Shown piece after piece: positions 56,468-64,000 of a stretch of 64,000 bases of DNA; within the stretch, counting starts at the first letter, position 1, and the number at the start of each line of letters is the position of its first letter. Source of the DNA: Virgibacillus litoralis. Its GTDB lineage: Bacteria > Bacillota > Bacilli > Bacillales > Amphibacillaceae. The translations under genes and the position numbers were made by a program. The notes under the pieces were generated by a model. That model had not been told where the DNA came from and did not search any database. It saw only the letters and a list, made by a program, of their open reading frames with translations. The DNA is taken from contig NZ_JAGGKK010000009.1 of the NCBI RefSeq assembly GCF_017873675.1, positions 87,056-151,055 of the forward strand, given 5' to 3'.

Positions 56468-56520
56468 TTTAGATTTTTTTATAAAAATTTTAGATTTTTT
56501 TAGAACTTGTTTAGATTTTT
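56468..56520 (+). promoter_or_regulatory. Three 21-bp-spaced direct repeats upstream of the two-component operon
   Basis: The 11-mer TTTAGATTTTT occurs at 56468, 56489 and 56510, each exactly 21 bp apart (two helical turns), so all face the same side of DNA. A possible -10 TATGCT follows at 56525 with no -35. This is the layout expected for OmpR-family activator sites, so autoregulation by the response regulator at 57995 is likely. Confidence 0.6.
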
Positions 56521-56559
56521 GCGTTATGCTAAGGAATATAACAACTGAAGGTGGATATT

Positions 56560-58002
56560 ATGTCAATACGTAAACGGCTATTTCTGTCAAATGCAGCAAT
56601 GATTGTTATGCCAATCATTTTTATTATAGTTATCGTTATTTTATTAAACCTCGTCACTAGCGGCGGTTTTAATCAATCTCAGCAAGGAGGATGGAATTCG
56701 ACCGAGGGAAATGATATAGAAATATTTAATAGTTTAAAAAAAACGGCATCATTAGAACAGGGAAAATTAGATGACCCTGAATATCTCCAATCACTAACAA
56801 ACCAGCTAGAAGGCGGTGATAGCGGAATAATTATTCGAAAGGGTTCAGAGCTTTCTTACACGTCGAATCGTATAGGAGATATCTCATATCATGATTTGCC
56901 GCTATTTGGTGAAAATGAGTTCAACACCAGACCTCCATTTGGGCATGATAAATATACCGTTAAGCAGTATGATTTTTATTTTGACAATGGCACAGAAGGT
57001 TCTATATTTCTATTAAGTGAATCTTCATCATTCGCACAATTCGCCAAAACATTTTTTCCGCTATTATTTATTAGCTTAATACTACTGCTTATCCTTACTA
57101 ATGTGCTGTTATCTTATTTTATGTCTAAAAGCATTCTAAATCCGGTCCGTCAACTATCAAATGCTGCGGCAAATATCCGCAATGGAAATCTGGATTTTTC
57201 TGTCAAACCATTAAGCAAGGATGAGTTAGGTGAATTAGTGAAATCTTTTGATGACATGCGGTTACAATTGAAGGAATCAATGGAGCTACGTGATAAATAT
57301 GAAAATAACCGAAAAGAATTGATTGCTAATATTTCACATGATTTGAAAACCCCTATCACTTCAATAATGGGCTACGTGGAGGGCATACAAGATGGTGTTG
57401 CCAATACAACAGAAAAACGAGGAAGGTATTTGGAAACCATACATGCAAAAGCTGAATATATGGATATGTTGATTAAAGAACTATCCCTATATTCCAAACT
57501 GGATGTAAAAAGCCTGCCGTTTCATTTTGAGGAAGTAAATATTAAAGCATTTATAAAGGATTATCTGGAAGAAATGAAGCCAGAACTTTTGGACAACAAT
57601 GTTCATTTAACATTTAACGAGAATGCAACTTCGCAAACAACTGTTTCATTGGATAGAGACAAGCTCATTCGTGTAATGAACAATATTATTTACAACAGTA
57701 TAAAATATATCGACAAAAGCGAATGTATCATACAAATTTCACTTAAGGATCTTGGTAATATGGTGGAAGTATGTATTAATGATAACGGTCCAGGAGTTTC
57801 GGAAGGCGACCTTGCCAACATTTTTAATCGATTTTACCAAACAGATCCATCACGAAATAAAGGAGGAAGTGGACTTGGTCTTGCGATAGCTTCACAAATT
57901 ATTAAAGCTCATGGTGGTTCAATCAGTGCTACAAGCCCTCAAAACGGTGGATTAACTATTTGCTTCACCCTTAATGAAACTGAAGGTGATAAACATGCAT
58001 AG
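56560..58002 (+). CDS. Sensor histidine kinase
   Basis: The 480-aa protein has two membrane helices (about 13-33 and 164-187) around a 130-residue extracellular sensor domain. A HAMP domain ('SKSILNPVRQLSNAAANIRNGN') follows, then a dimerisation domain with the phospho-His in 'NISHDLKTPITS' (about residue 260), and an ATPase domain with 'NDNGPGVS' and 'GGSGLGLAIA'. ATG 56560 has AAGGTGG 5 bases upstream; an earlier in-frame GTG at 56551 lies within that site. The gene overlaps its response regulator by 8 bases. The sensed signal is unknown. Confidence 0.88.
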   Translation: MSIRKRLFLSNAAMIVMPIIFIIVIVILLNLVTSGGFNQSQQGGWNSTEGNDIEIFNSLKKTASLEQGKLDDPEYLQSLTNQLEGGDSGIIIRKGSELSYTSNRIGDISYHDLPLFGENEFNTRPPFGHDKYTVKQYDFYFDNGTEGSIFLLSESSSFAQFAKTFFPLLFISLILLLILTNVLLSYFMSKSILNPVRQLSNAAANIRNGNLDFSVKPLSKDELGELVKSFDDMRLQLKESMELRDKYENNRKELIANISHDLKTPITSIMGYVEGIQDGVANTTEKRGRYLETIHAKAEYMDMLIKELSLYSKLDVKSLPFHFEEVNIKAFIKDYLEEMKPELLDNNVHLTFNENATSQTTVSLDRDKLIRVMNNIIYNSIKYIDKSECIIQISLKDLGNMVEVCINDNGPGVSEGDLANIFNRFYQTDPSRNKGGSGLGLAIASQIIKAHGGSISATSPQNGGLTICFTLNETEGDKHA

Positions 58003-58696
58003 GATATTAATCATTGAAGATGACAACAGCATTGCAGCATTGGAACAGGATTACCTTGAAATAGAAGGTTTTGAAGTCGTAATTGCTTCAGATGGAGAAA
58101 CCGGTTTAGAAGCTATATCGCGACAAAACTTCAATCTTATTTTGCTAGATCTAATGCTTCCTAATATAAGTGGTTTTGAATTATGTAAGAAAATACGAAA
58201 AAATTCCGATATTCCTATACTCATGGTTACAGCTAAGGATGAAGATATTGACAAGGTACGCGGTCTTGGACTTGGTGCTGATGATTATATTGTAAAACCG
58301 TTTAGTCCCAGCGAATTGGTGGCACGAGTAAAAGCGCATCTAGCCAGATATGAACGCTTGATTAAGACAAACGACACTACCGAGGATATTCATAAAGGCG
58401 AGCTTCGAATAAATATAGCATCCCGACAAGTCTTTATCCACGAAAAGGAAGTTCCATTTACCACTCGTGAATTCGACTTATTAACATTCCTGGCCAAGCA
58501 CCCGAACCAGGTTTTTAGTAAAGAGCACTTATTTGAAAAAATATGGGGTATCGAATCAATGGGTGACACAGCTACCGTAACCGTTCACGTGAAAAAAATA
58601 CGCAAGAAAATTGAAAAGGATACAGCTAATCCACAATTTATTCAAACAGTGTGGGGATCCGGATATCGTTTTAAGGCTAACCATTCCATTGCTTAA
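57995..58696 (+). CDS. OmpR-family response regulator
   Basis: The protein of about 233 aa starts at ATG 57995 (AAGGTGAT upstream) and has a receiver domain with acidic 'IIEDD' at the start, phospho-acceptor D52 in 'LILLDLMLP', and the switch Lys in 'VTAKDED'. A winged-helix domain follows ('TTREFDLLTFLAKHPNQVFSKEHLFEKIWG', 'VTVHVKKIRKKI', 'TVWGSGYRF'). It binds DNA as a tandem dimer, and the 21-bp repeats in front of the operon are plausible sites. The cognate kinase is directly upstream. Confidence 0.92.
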   Translation: MHRILIIEDDNSIAALEQDYLEIEGFEVVIASDGETGLEAISRQNFNLILLDLMLPNISGFELCKKIRKNSDIPILMVTAKDEDIDKVRGLGLGADDYIVKPFSPSELVARVKAHLARYERLIKTNDTTEDIHKGELRINIASRQVFIHEKEVPFTTREFDLLTFLAKHPNQVFSKEHLFEKIWGIESMGDTATVTVHVKKIRKKIEKDTANPQFIQTVWGSGYRFKANHSIA

Positions 58697-58895
58697 ACGG
58701 TTCTTTTACCTATCGCAACATTAAAAATATAATGTGAAATGCGCATCAATTTGCAAACTAATTTAATGCTCATTAGAACGACGCAGTTTAGTTGAACAAG
58801 AAGATAAAAAATTGAATTAGAGAGTATTTTTTGTTGCCAACCAAAGCTTGATAACATAACATAAAGTAGTTCTAAAAAGAAAAGAAGGGGATATT

Positions 58896-59165
58896 ATGTG
58901 TCCACTTACTGATAATAACGAAAATAATAACGGCAATGGTAACAACTTTGCTGATATTCTACAATTCATTGGACAGTGGTTTGTGTCTACTGGAGATATA
59001 ATTACTTTTGCAGGGCAAGCTATTGCACTCGAACAAGATAGGCAAGATAAAATCCAAGAGGAGCAAGACAAACAACAGCAGGAATTTCAACAACAACAAA
59101 TGCAACAACAAATAGAACAGATGCAACAACAAATAAAAATTTTGCAAGAAAACATAAAAAAATAG
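58896..59165 (+). CDS. Small Gln-rich coiled-coil protein, unknown function
   Basis: The 89-aa protein starts at ATG 58896 after AAGAAGGGGATATT. Residues 5-17 are Asn/Gly-rich. Residues 18-45 form a mildly hydrophobic amphipathic segment ('ADILQFIGQWFVSTGDIITFAGQAIALEQ'-like region). From 46 on it is an almost pure Gln/Glu helix with IEQMQQQI-type heptads, a likely coiled coil. A terminator follows directly, so it is a single-gene unit. I recognise no family; a spore- or membrane-associated structural role is possible but unsupported. Confidence 0.6.
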   Translation: MCPLTDNNENNNGNGNNFADILQFIGQWFVSTGDIITFAGQAIALEQDRQDKIQEEQDKQQQEFQQQQMQQQIEQMQQQIKILQENIKK

Positions 59166-59217
59166 TCTAATTAGATATTAATTTCTTATTCAGGAATTGA
59201 AATTAAATAGAAGAAAA

Positions 59218-59247
59218 ATATCAGTTTGCTGAACTGATATTTTTTTA
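59218..59247 (+). terminator. Terminator after the Gln-rich gene
   Basis: ATATCAGTT (59218-59226) and AACTGATAT (59232-59240) form a 9-bp stem with a 5-base loop, followed by seven T. It lies 50 bp after the stop. Confidence 0.85.
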
Positions 59248-59310
59248 TTTTAATAACAAGTATTACACAACTACGAAGTGTAATTCTGAGTTTTGTAATA
59301 GGAAACGGAA

Positions 59311-59339
59311 CCCGTTATCCATAACGGGGTGGTTTTTTT
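59311..59339 (+). terminator. Second hairpin with T-run in the same gap
   Basis: CCCGTTA (59311-59317) and TAACGGG (59322-59328) form a 7-bp stem with a 4-base loop; GGTTTTTTT follows. It is upstream of the next gene without a gene in between, so it may be an attenuator in that leader or a backup terminator. Confidence 0.6.
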
Positions 59340-59453
59340 GTTTCTCGTTTTTTCATCAGGTGGTTATAAAAAATTTATAAATGCTTTAGTTGGGGTTTAT
59401 ATCTGCTTGTTACATTAGAATAGTAGAACATTTCCTTAACAGGTGGTGAAAAA

Positions 59454-59948
59454 ATGAAACTCTCAATTACGCCTAAAAGGTGGTTAAAAACTTGCCACAT
59501 CCTGTTTGCGGCAATCATGCTAGGTAATATGGTAACCTTCTTGCTATTGAGTATAACCATAGCCATTTCCGAGAATGGACAGCTTATCGAAAGCAGTTAC
59601 CAAGTCATGCATTTATTATCCAAAACATCCGTTAAAGCATCGACTTTCGGAACGATTATCACCGGCATCCTTCTTTCTATCTGGACAAAATGGGGGCTAT
59701 TTAAATTTTATTGGATCATCGCAAAAGAGTTATTAACAATTCCAGTATTCGCGTTAAATTTGTGGGGAATGTACTACTGGACATTACAAGCATTTAAGCT
59801 GATTGAATCTTCAGGCGCACGCACAGATGTTTTTATCGTACAGGCAGAGCTTTGGATAGGGATAATCATCCAACTCATTTCACTACTTCTCATGTTTGGA
59901 CTATCTGTATTTAAGCCATGGGGAAGGCGTACTACAGTTTCTAAATGA
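59454..59948 (+). CDS. DUF2269-like integral membrane protein
   Basis: The 164-aa protein has four predicted membrane helices and the 'PKRWLKTCHILFAAIMLGNMV' start typical of DUF2269 proteins, where a His in the first helix is conserved. ATG 59454 follows ACAGGTGGTGAAAAA. It is followed at 15 bp by a DUF6220-like gene and then a SHOCT protein; the three are probably one operon. Function is not known for the family. Confidence 0.6.
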   Translation: MKLSITPKRWLKTCHILFAAIMLGNMVTFLLLSITIAISENGQLIESSYQVMHLLSKTSVKASTFGTIITGILLSIWTKWGLFKFYWIIAKELLTIPVFALNLWGMYYWTLQAFKLIESSGARTDVFIVQAELWIGIIIQLISLLLMFGLSVFKPWGRRTTVSK

Positions 59949-59963
59949 AAAAGGAGGGAATTC

Positions 59964-60371
59964 ATGAAAACTGAAACACTTTCGAGTACCAATCGTTTAG
60001 TTCGAGGAATCTTAGTAGTACTTTCACTTTTATTTTTCATTTGTGTAGTTATTCAGGTATTTCTTGCTGGCATTGCAACCTTTGTTAATTATGGTAATTG
60101 GGAGCTGCATACAACTTTCATTCATTACTTTGAATTTACTCCAATTATCATGCTGATTCTTTCATTCTTTGTAAGTGTCCCTAAAAAAATACGGTGGAAT
60201 TATGCCGGTCTTTACCTCTTAATCATTATGCAATATGTGACAACACAGTTAACTGCAAGCGCACCCTTTGTAGCCGCAATCCATCCAGTCATAGCAATGG
60301 TATTATTCTGGAGTTCACTTGTTACTGTAAAAGCAACTATGGAAATGATACAAAAAAATAAGGAACTATAG
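59964..60371 (+). CDS. DUF6220-like membrane protein
   Basis: The 135-aa protein has four hydrophobic helices, with 'CVVIQVFLAGIATFVNYGNWELHTTFIHYFEF' and 'AIHPVIAMVLFWSSL' containing the conserved His residues in membrane segments that suggest heme or metal binding, as in DUF6220. ATG 59964 follows AAAAAGGAGGGAATTC. It lies between the DUF2269-like gene and the SHOCT gene. Role unknown. Confidence 0.6.
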   Translation: MKTETLSSTNRLVRGILVVLSLLFFICVVIQVFLAGIATFVNYGNWELHTTFIHYFEFTPIIMLILSFFVSVPKKIRWNYAGLYLLIIMQYVTTQLTASAPFVAAIHPVIAMVLFWSSLVTVKATMEMIQKNKEL

Positions 60372-60383
60372 GAGTTGATCATT

Positions 60384-60602
60384 ATGTATGGAGAATATTT
60401 TCATCCAATCGGTTTTTTTCTCTTTATATTACTAATCACATTTTTCATTGCAAATATTATTATCTGGAAGCGCAGAAACAGTGATAGGTGCTATTATAAT
60501 AGTAGCAGCCCCAACGCAATGGCAACCTTGGACAATCGACTCGCTAAAGGCGAGGTTAGTATAGAGGAGTATAAGGAGATAAAGGAAACCTTAAAACATT
60601 AA
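60384..60602 (+). CDS. Small SHOCT-domain membrane protein
   Basis: The 72-aa protein has one N-terminal membrane helix ('PIGFFLFILLITFFIANIII'), a basic linker and a C-terminal SHOCT motif ('ATLDNRLAKGEVSIEEYKEIKETL'). ATG 60384 lies 9 bases after AGGAG; the TTG at 60375 sits too near. SHOCT domains are short C-terminal oligomerisation modules. It closes the three-gene membrane operon and is followed by a strong terminator. Confidence 0.75.
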   Translation: MYGEYFHPIGFFLFILLITFFIANIIIWKRRNSDRCYYNSSSPNAMATLDNRLAKGEVSIEEYKEIKETLKH

Positions 60603-60608
60603 ATAGTT

Positions 60609-60643
60609 GCCATCAAAAGTTTAGAACTTTTGATGGCTTTTTT
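60609..60643 (+). terminator. Strong terminator of the membrane-protein operon
   Basis: GCCATCAAAAGTT (60609-60621) and AACTTTTGATGGC (60625-60637) form a perfect 13-bp stem with a 3-base loop, followed by TTTTTT, immediately after the SHOCT stop. Confidence 0.93.
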
Positions 60644-60704
60644 AGCAGATAAGAAGTCAACATGGTTTCCAAATGCGCAGCCACCCTATTAGGGAAATGA
60701 TGTT

Positions 60705-60746
60705 TAAGTGCAACTAAGGCTTGGCGAAAAGCCAAGTTTTCTAATA
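60705..60746 (+). repeat. Dispersed hairpin repeat, copy 2
   Basis: TAAGTGCAACTAAGGCTT followed by GGCGAAAAGCCAAG and TTTTCTAATA matches the element at 39841-39898 in inverse orientation, minus a short insertion. It has an internal stem CTTGGC/GCCAAG. It lies in the leader region of the luciferase-like gene. Confidence 0.6.
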
Positions 60747-60827
60747 GAAAAAGAGAAGCTTGTTCAAGCTAATAATTGGACGTTCTTTTCATATCGTCGT
60801 ATCATTTCTCAATAAGGAGTGAATAAC

Positions 60828-61829
60828 ATGACTAAAAAAACTTTTAACAATATACCGCTATCCGTATTGGACCTTGCCCCTGTATTGGAAGGCAGCAATC
60901 CATCGGAATCTTTTAAAAATAGTGTCGACCTTGCTCAAAGTGTTGAAAAATATGGTTTTAACCGTTTCTGGCTTGCAGAACATCACAACATGCCTGGGAT
61001 TGCGAGTTCAGCAACTTCAGTAATAATCGGACACATCGCTGGCGCAACCAATCACATGCGTGTCGGCGCTGGTGGTGTTATGCTACCAAACCACGCATCA
61101 TTAGTTATCGCAGAACAATTTGGCACACTTGAATCCATGTATCCGGGGCGAATTGACCTCGGCTTAGGGCGTGCACCCGGAAGTGATCAAGCTACAGCAT
61201 ATGCCTTGCGTCGTACATTAAATCAACGTGTAGAGGATTTTCCGTTGCAGGTTGATGAGCTTGAAGCATATTTCGAGGGAACTGCCAGAGTCAGATCTGT
61301 TCCAGGTGAAGGATTAAATATTCCAATTTGGCTATTAGGCTCAAGTGGATTCAGTGCACAACTGGCTGCAAAAAAAGGCTTGTCCTTTTCATTTGCAAGT
61401 CACTTCGCACCAGATTACACGATTCCGGCTTTGAATCTTTATCGTGACAATTTCAAACCATCTGATACATTAGCAAAGCCTTATGCAATGGTTGGAGTAA
61501 ATGTAATAGCCGCCGACACAGACGAACAAGCAGAGTACTTAGCAACATCACAGCAACAACAATTCCTAAGTATAAGACAAGGAAAACCTACAAAATTGCA
61601 ACGTCCAATTGATGATATTGACAGCGTTTGGACCGAAATGGAAAAAGCTGCAGTCGAACAATCAATCAATTCCCGCTCAACAATTGTAGGAAGCAAGGAA
61701 ACTGTAAAACAAGGACTAGAAAAGTTCCTGGAAGAAACCCAAGCTGATGAAATGATTATCAACTCACAAATTTTTGACCAGGAAGCCCGGAAACGTTCTT
61801 ATGAAATCGTCGGAGAACTGATGGACTAG
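60828..61829 (+). CDS. Luciferase-like (LLM) flavin-dependent monooxygenase
   Basis: The 333-aa protein matches the bacterial luciferase-like family of the MsnO8 type: '[14 protein letters not shown]' at the start, '[20 protein letters not shown]', '[24 protein letters not shown]', '[13 protein letters not shown]' and '[11 protein letters not shown]' at the end. It would bind FMNH2 and oxidise an unknown substrate. ATG 60828 is preferred (AAGGAGTGAATAAC upstream) over GTG 60819. It is a single-gene unit with a terminator shared with the convergent SDR gene. Confidence 0.85.
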   Translation: MTKKTFNNIPLSVLDLAPVLEGSNPSESFKNSVDLAQSVEKYGFNRFWLAEHHNMPGIASSATSVIIGHIAGATNHMRVGAGGVMLPNHASLVIAEQFGTLESMYPGRIDLGLGRAPGSDQATAYALRRTLNQRVEDFPLQVDELEAYFEGTARVRSVPGEGLNIPIWLLGSSGFSAQLAAKKGLSFSFASHFAPDYTIPALNLYRDNFKPSDTLAKPYAMVGVNVIAADTDEQAEYLATSQQQQFLSIRQGKPTKLQRPIDDIDSVWTEMEKAAVEQSINSRSTIVGSKETVKQGLEKFLEETQADEMIINSQIFDQEARKRSYEIVGELMD

Positions 61830-61835
61830 AACGAT

Positions 61836-61872
61836 AAAATGCCCCTCACAACTATTACATGAGGGGCATTTT
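61836..61872. terminator. Bidirectional terminator between convergent genes
   Basis: AAAATGCCCCTCA (61836-61848) and TGAGGGGCATTTT (61860-61872) form a perfect 13-bp stem with an 11-base loop and T-runs in both directions, between the monooxygenase and the SDR. Confidence 0.92.
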
Positions 61873-61878
61873 AATATA

Positions 61879-62631
61879 TCATTTAACTGTCCAGCCACCA
61901 TCAATTTTGATTGGTGCTCCGTGGATGAAATCTGATTTATCACTTGCTAGAAATACAGATAAATATGCAATTTCCTCCGGTTTTGCTGCGCGGCCTGCTG
62001 GAGTATCACTCAGCAAATCCTGAATAGCTTCATTTTCTTCAAATATTTCTTTTGTCATCGCCGTTTCTACAGCACCAGGACAAATCGCATTCGCTTTAAT
62101 TCCCTTTTTGCCATAATCAAATGACAGTTGCTTTGTATAGCCTATTATACCATGTTTTGTAGGTGTATAAACTGCACCGCCTCCTCCTGCTACAAACCCT
62201 GCTATTGATGCAAAGTTAATAACCGTACCTTTCCCTTTCTCAATCATTTGAGGTAGTACCGCATTTGTCATCAGGTAAGCGCCTTTTAGATTAACACCCA
62301 TTATTTGATCCCATTCATCCTCTTCTATTTCTAAAGAAGGCTTATAGTTATCCAATATACCAGCAGTATTTGATAAGATATCAATATGCCCAAAGTGTTC
62401 CAGGCCTTTATTTACCATGTCTTCAGCCTCTGCTTTTTTTGCAACATTACCTTTTACTGCAACTGCTTCTCCGCCATTATCTCTTAATTGTTGTGCAGTT
62501 TTTTCAGCTCCCTCTAAATTTATATCTGCAAGAATTACTTTTGCTCCTTCATTGGAATATTCAACCGCCTGAGCTTTTCCCATTCCAGAACCTGCACCAG
62601 TGATAAGAGCAACTTTATTCTTAAGCAACAT
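61879..62631 (-). CDS. Short-chain dehydrogenase/reductase (classical SDR)
   Basis: The 250-aa protein has the NAD(P) motif 'ITGAGSGMGKAQA', 'NTAGILD' in place of NNAG, the catalytic Ser in 'NFASIAGF', the Y-T-P-T-K active site and 'AICPGAVETAMT'. The acidic 'LADIN' after beta strand 2 suggests NAD preference. Substrate unknown; such enzymes are often labelled 3-oxoacyl-ACP or glucose dehydrogenase without evidence. ATG 62631 follows AAAGGGGTCGTTTTCC. It is convergent with the monooxygenase. Confidence 0.85.
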   Translation of the reverse strand: MLLKNKVALITGAGSGMGKAQAVEYSNEGAKVILADINLEGAEKTAQQLRDNGGEAVAVKGNVAKKAEAEDMVNKGLEHFGHIDILSNTAGILDNYKPSLEIEEDEWDQIMGVNLKGAYLMTNAVLPQMIEKGKGTVINFASIAGFVAGGGGAVYTPTKHGIIGYTKQLSFDYGKKGIKANAICPGAVETAMTKEIFEENEAIQDLLSDTPAGRAAKPEEIAYLSVFLASDKSDFIHGAPIKIDGGWTVK

Positions 62632-62868
62632 GGAAAACGACCCCTTTCTAAATATGTTTTCAGTGCTACTATTTTCCTTTAGAAGAAAAGTCTAAACATC
62701 CAAATAAGCAAACTTGCTATTCGTTAAGCTATTTTGGTGAATTCATAGTTGCACTAAGCAATAAGAAAGTATTTATGCTTCCTTAACTAATTAAAAAATT
62801 CAATAATTTTAGCACAAATACAGTCAAACACCTATATGTTGTATTAAAAGCATATAGAGGTGTTTTCT

Positions 62869-63633
62869 ATGAAAAATTCTGTTATATCAGGATTCACTGA
62901 TGGTAATAAGATCAACATTTATATAGATTTAAATTATCCAATTGAATGTATTCAAGTGTATCGTGGCAACCAATTAGTTGGAACATATTCACCCACACCT
63001 GTGATTCGATTGCAAAACAGGAATGTACAGCTACTAACAATTGTTTGTATATTTTCTAGTGGCTACAAACATTCTACAGTCATTGCCCCTAATTTCAGAC
63101 AGCCTGAAGACGATACAGTTGGCAGGGTATTCAAACCTGGCGACATCTTATGTGCCAGTGATAATTATGGAGATTTCCTGCCGCCAGGATATATGGGACA
63201 CTCCGCTATAGTAGTTGATCAAGACTCTATTATTGAAGCTGTAACCTCCCATCCTCAGGTTAAAAAAAGTCCAATCGATGAGTTCCTAACTATCCATCCA
63301 ATCCATGTTCATTATCGAAGTAAAGAATCAGATTCAGGAAATAAAGCAGCTAATTTTGCTGAAGAATTCCTGCAGAGCTACAATGATAAATTGGATAATG
63401 GATTAGCTGTTCCACCCTTCACATTCAGCAACCAAATCCCATTAGAAGATCTGGAGACAGGTCTCTACTGTTCAAAGCTTGTCTGGCATAGCTATTATCA
63501 AGGAGCTAATATAGCATTTAATAATGACTTCTTCCTTTTCGCACCAGAGGACCTTGCTACAACCCTTCAAAATGACAGCCGCTTTAAACAAATATATAAA
63601 CACCCAGAATTCGGCTTTAAAATAGACTTGTAG
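62869..63633 (+). CDS. YiiX/YebB-like permuted NlpC/P60 cysteine hydrolase
   Basis: The 254-aa protein has an N-terminal beta-rich part of about 85 residues, then the permuted papain pattern: 'FKPGDILCAS', the His motif 'GHSAIVVDQDSIIEA', and the catalytic Cys in 'GLYCSKLVWHSYY'. This circularly permuted order is typical of YiiX-like amidases and lipid-modifying enzymes. There is no signal peptide, so it probably acts in the cytoplasm or is released by other means. ATG 62869 follows GAGGTGTTTTCT. Substrate not known. Confidence 0.7.
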   Translation: MKNSVISGFTDGNKINIYIDLNYPIECIQVYRGNQLVGTYSPTPVIRLQNRNVQLLTIVCIFSSGYKHSTVIAPNFRQPEDDTVGRVFKPGDILCASDNYGDFLPPGYMGHSAIVVDQDSIIEAVTSHPQVKKSPIDEFLTIHPIHVHYRSKESDSGNKAANFAEEFLQSYNDKLDNGLAVPPFTFSNQIPLEDLETGLYCSKLVWHSYYQGANIAFNNDFFLFAPEDLATTLQNDSRFKQIYKHPEFGFKIDL

Positions 63634-63865
63634 GGCCTTCCCGAGAACAAAAGCGCAAGCGCCTGTTCAGCGCCGTATGGACTGCGCCCGCGCATCGCGG
63701 GTGGGTCGACGTTGCCGCGCAAAGCGGCGGTCTTAGTCGATCTTCCTTTTCCCCTGAGATAAAGGATACACGAAGAGCGTAAGCGATTCGCTGTTGACTT
63801 ATCGTAGACACGGGGAGGGAAGTCCACTAGGCGCTATGCGCTGGAGCTGGACGTGGCTGATTCGG
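63634..63865. repeat. GC-rich dispersed repeat with several short palindromes
   Basis: This 230-bp stretch is far richer in G and C than the rest of the window. It contains GCGCAAGCGC, CCCGCGCATCGCGGG and CCGCGCAAAGCGG as short stems, without a gene or ribosome site. It follows the YiiX-like stop directly. It resembles the abundant intergenic repeats of Oceanobacillus/Virgibacillus-type genomes; only one copy lies in this window, so the family statement is from general knowledge. Beyond it, to the right edge, nothing is seen. Confidence 0.55.
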
Positions 63866-64000
63866 GAGTTCAGTTATCCACAGCACTTAAATTTTATAAT
63901 TTCCTCACTGGCGTTGCATAAACAGGTAATAGCTAAGTCAAACATTTGAATTTTGTATCTATCATTACTAATTGAATATTCTGATATAACTTACGTCACT

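Noticed and set aside
58959..59147. Minus-strand leucine-rich frame
   Set aside because: It is the reverse complement of the CAA-rich Gln tail at 58896-59165, which creates an artificial Leu run.
62370..62603. Plus-strand Leu-rich frame
   Set aside because: It is antisense to the SDR gene and low in complexity.
62748..62770. Third copy of the dispersed hairpin repeat (TAGTTGCACTAAGC)
   Set aside because: Only about 11 bases match and the internal stem is missing, so chance similarity is likely.
63567..63827. Minus-strand frames in the GC-rich repeat
   Set aside because: They lack ribosome sites and lie in a repeat with palindromes; the Arg-rich translation reflects composition only.
1..64000. 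tRNA, rRNA, CRISPR array or insertion sequence
   Set aside because: No clover-leaf genes, no regularly spaced direct repeats of CRISPR length and no transposase reading frame were seen on reading both strands.

Overview
The window looks like the chromosome of a low-GC, Gram-positive spore-former-type Bacillaceae (Virgibacillus/Oceanobacillus/Lentibacillus-like). Reasons: strong Shine-Dalgarno sequences, frequent TTG and GTG starts, a Bacillus-style eps gene order with a SinR homologue, a TagD/TagF pair, and short dispersed hairpin repeats. Species cannot be named from the sequence alone.

Layout. (1) 1-5676, minus strand: part of a lasso-peptide cluster. It has two tandem cyclase-precursor modules (cyclase 3748-5676 + precursor 3602-3733; cyclase 1442-3400 + precursor 1287-1445). 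These are followed by an HPr-kinase-like peptide kinase and a PqqD-like leader-binding protein that runs off the left edge. Both precursors are too short for routine gene calling. (2) 5821-49621, minus strand: a very large exopolysaccharide locus. Its promoter-proximal part matches eps (epsA, epsB, EAR-like RNA, epsC, galU, epsD/F-like transferases, GT2, epsG, galE, epsL, epsM, epsN, sinR). A long accessory part follows: six GT4/GT2 genes, CDP-glycerol transferase and TagD, two more GT2, two TupA-like ATP-grasp genes (one frameshifted), an ABC flippase, acyltransferases, two APH-like kinases, rfbA, rfbC, unusual sugar-modifying oxidoreductases and ugd. (3) 49911-56209, minus: gltD and gltB, with promoter and terminator. 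(4) 56560-63633, mostly plus: a two-component system with 21-bp-spaced repeats upstream, a Q-rich small protein, a three-gene membrane operon, a luciferase-like monooxygenase, a convergent SDR and a YiiX-like cysteine hydrolase. (5) 63634-63865: GC-rich dispersed repeat.

How it may work together. EpsA/EpsB control chain length. EpsL primes the lipid carrier with sugars made by EpsC/N/M. The glycosyltransferases extend the unit, an ABC protein probably flips it and EpsG polymerises it. Glycerol phosphate, acyl, uronic acid and perhaps amino-acid decorations are predicted from the accessory genes. The most interesting signal is a recurrent 16-bp dyad close to GTTCTTTATAAAGAAC, the form of the SinR operator. 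It lies in front of epsA (one copy exactly fills the 17-bp promoter spacer), between epsB and epsC, in front of the 11288-12442 gene, and in front of both lasso modules. This suggests that SinR, encoded inside the same locus, couples biofilm matrix production to production of a probably phosphorylated pair of lasso peptides.
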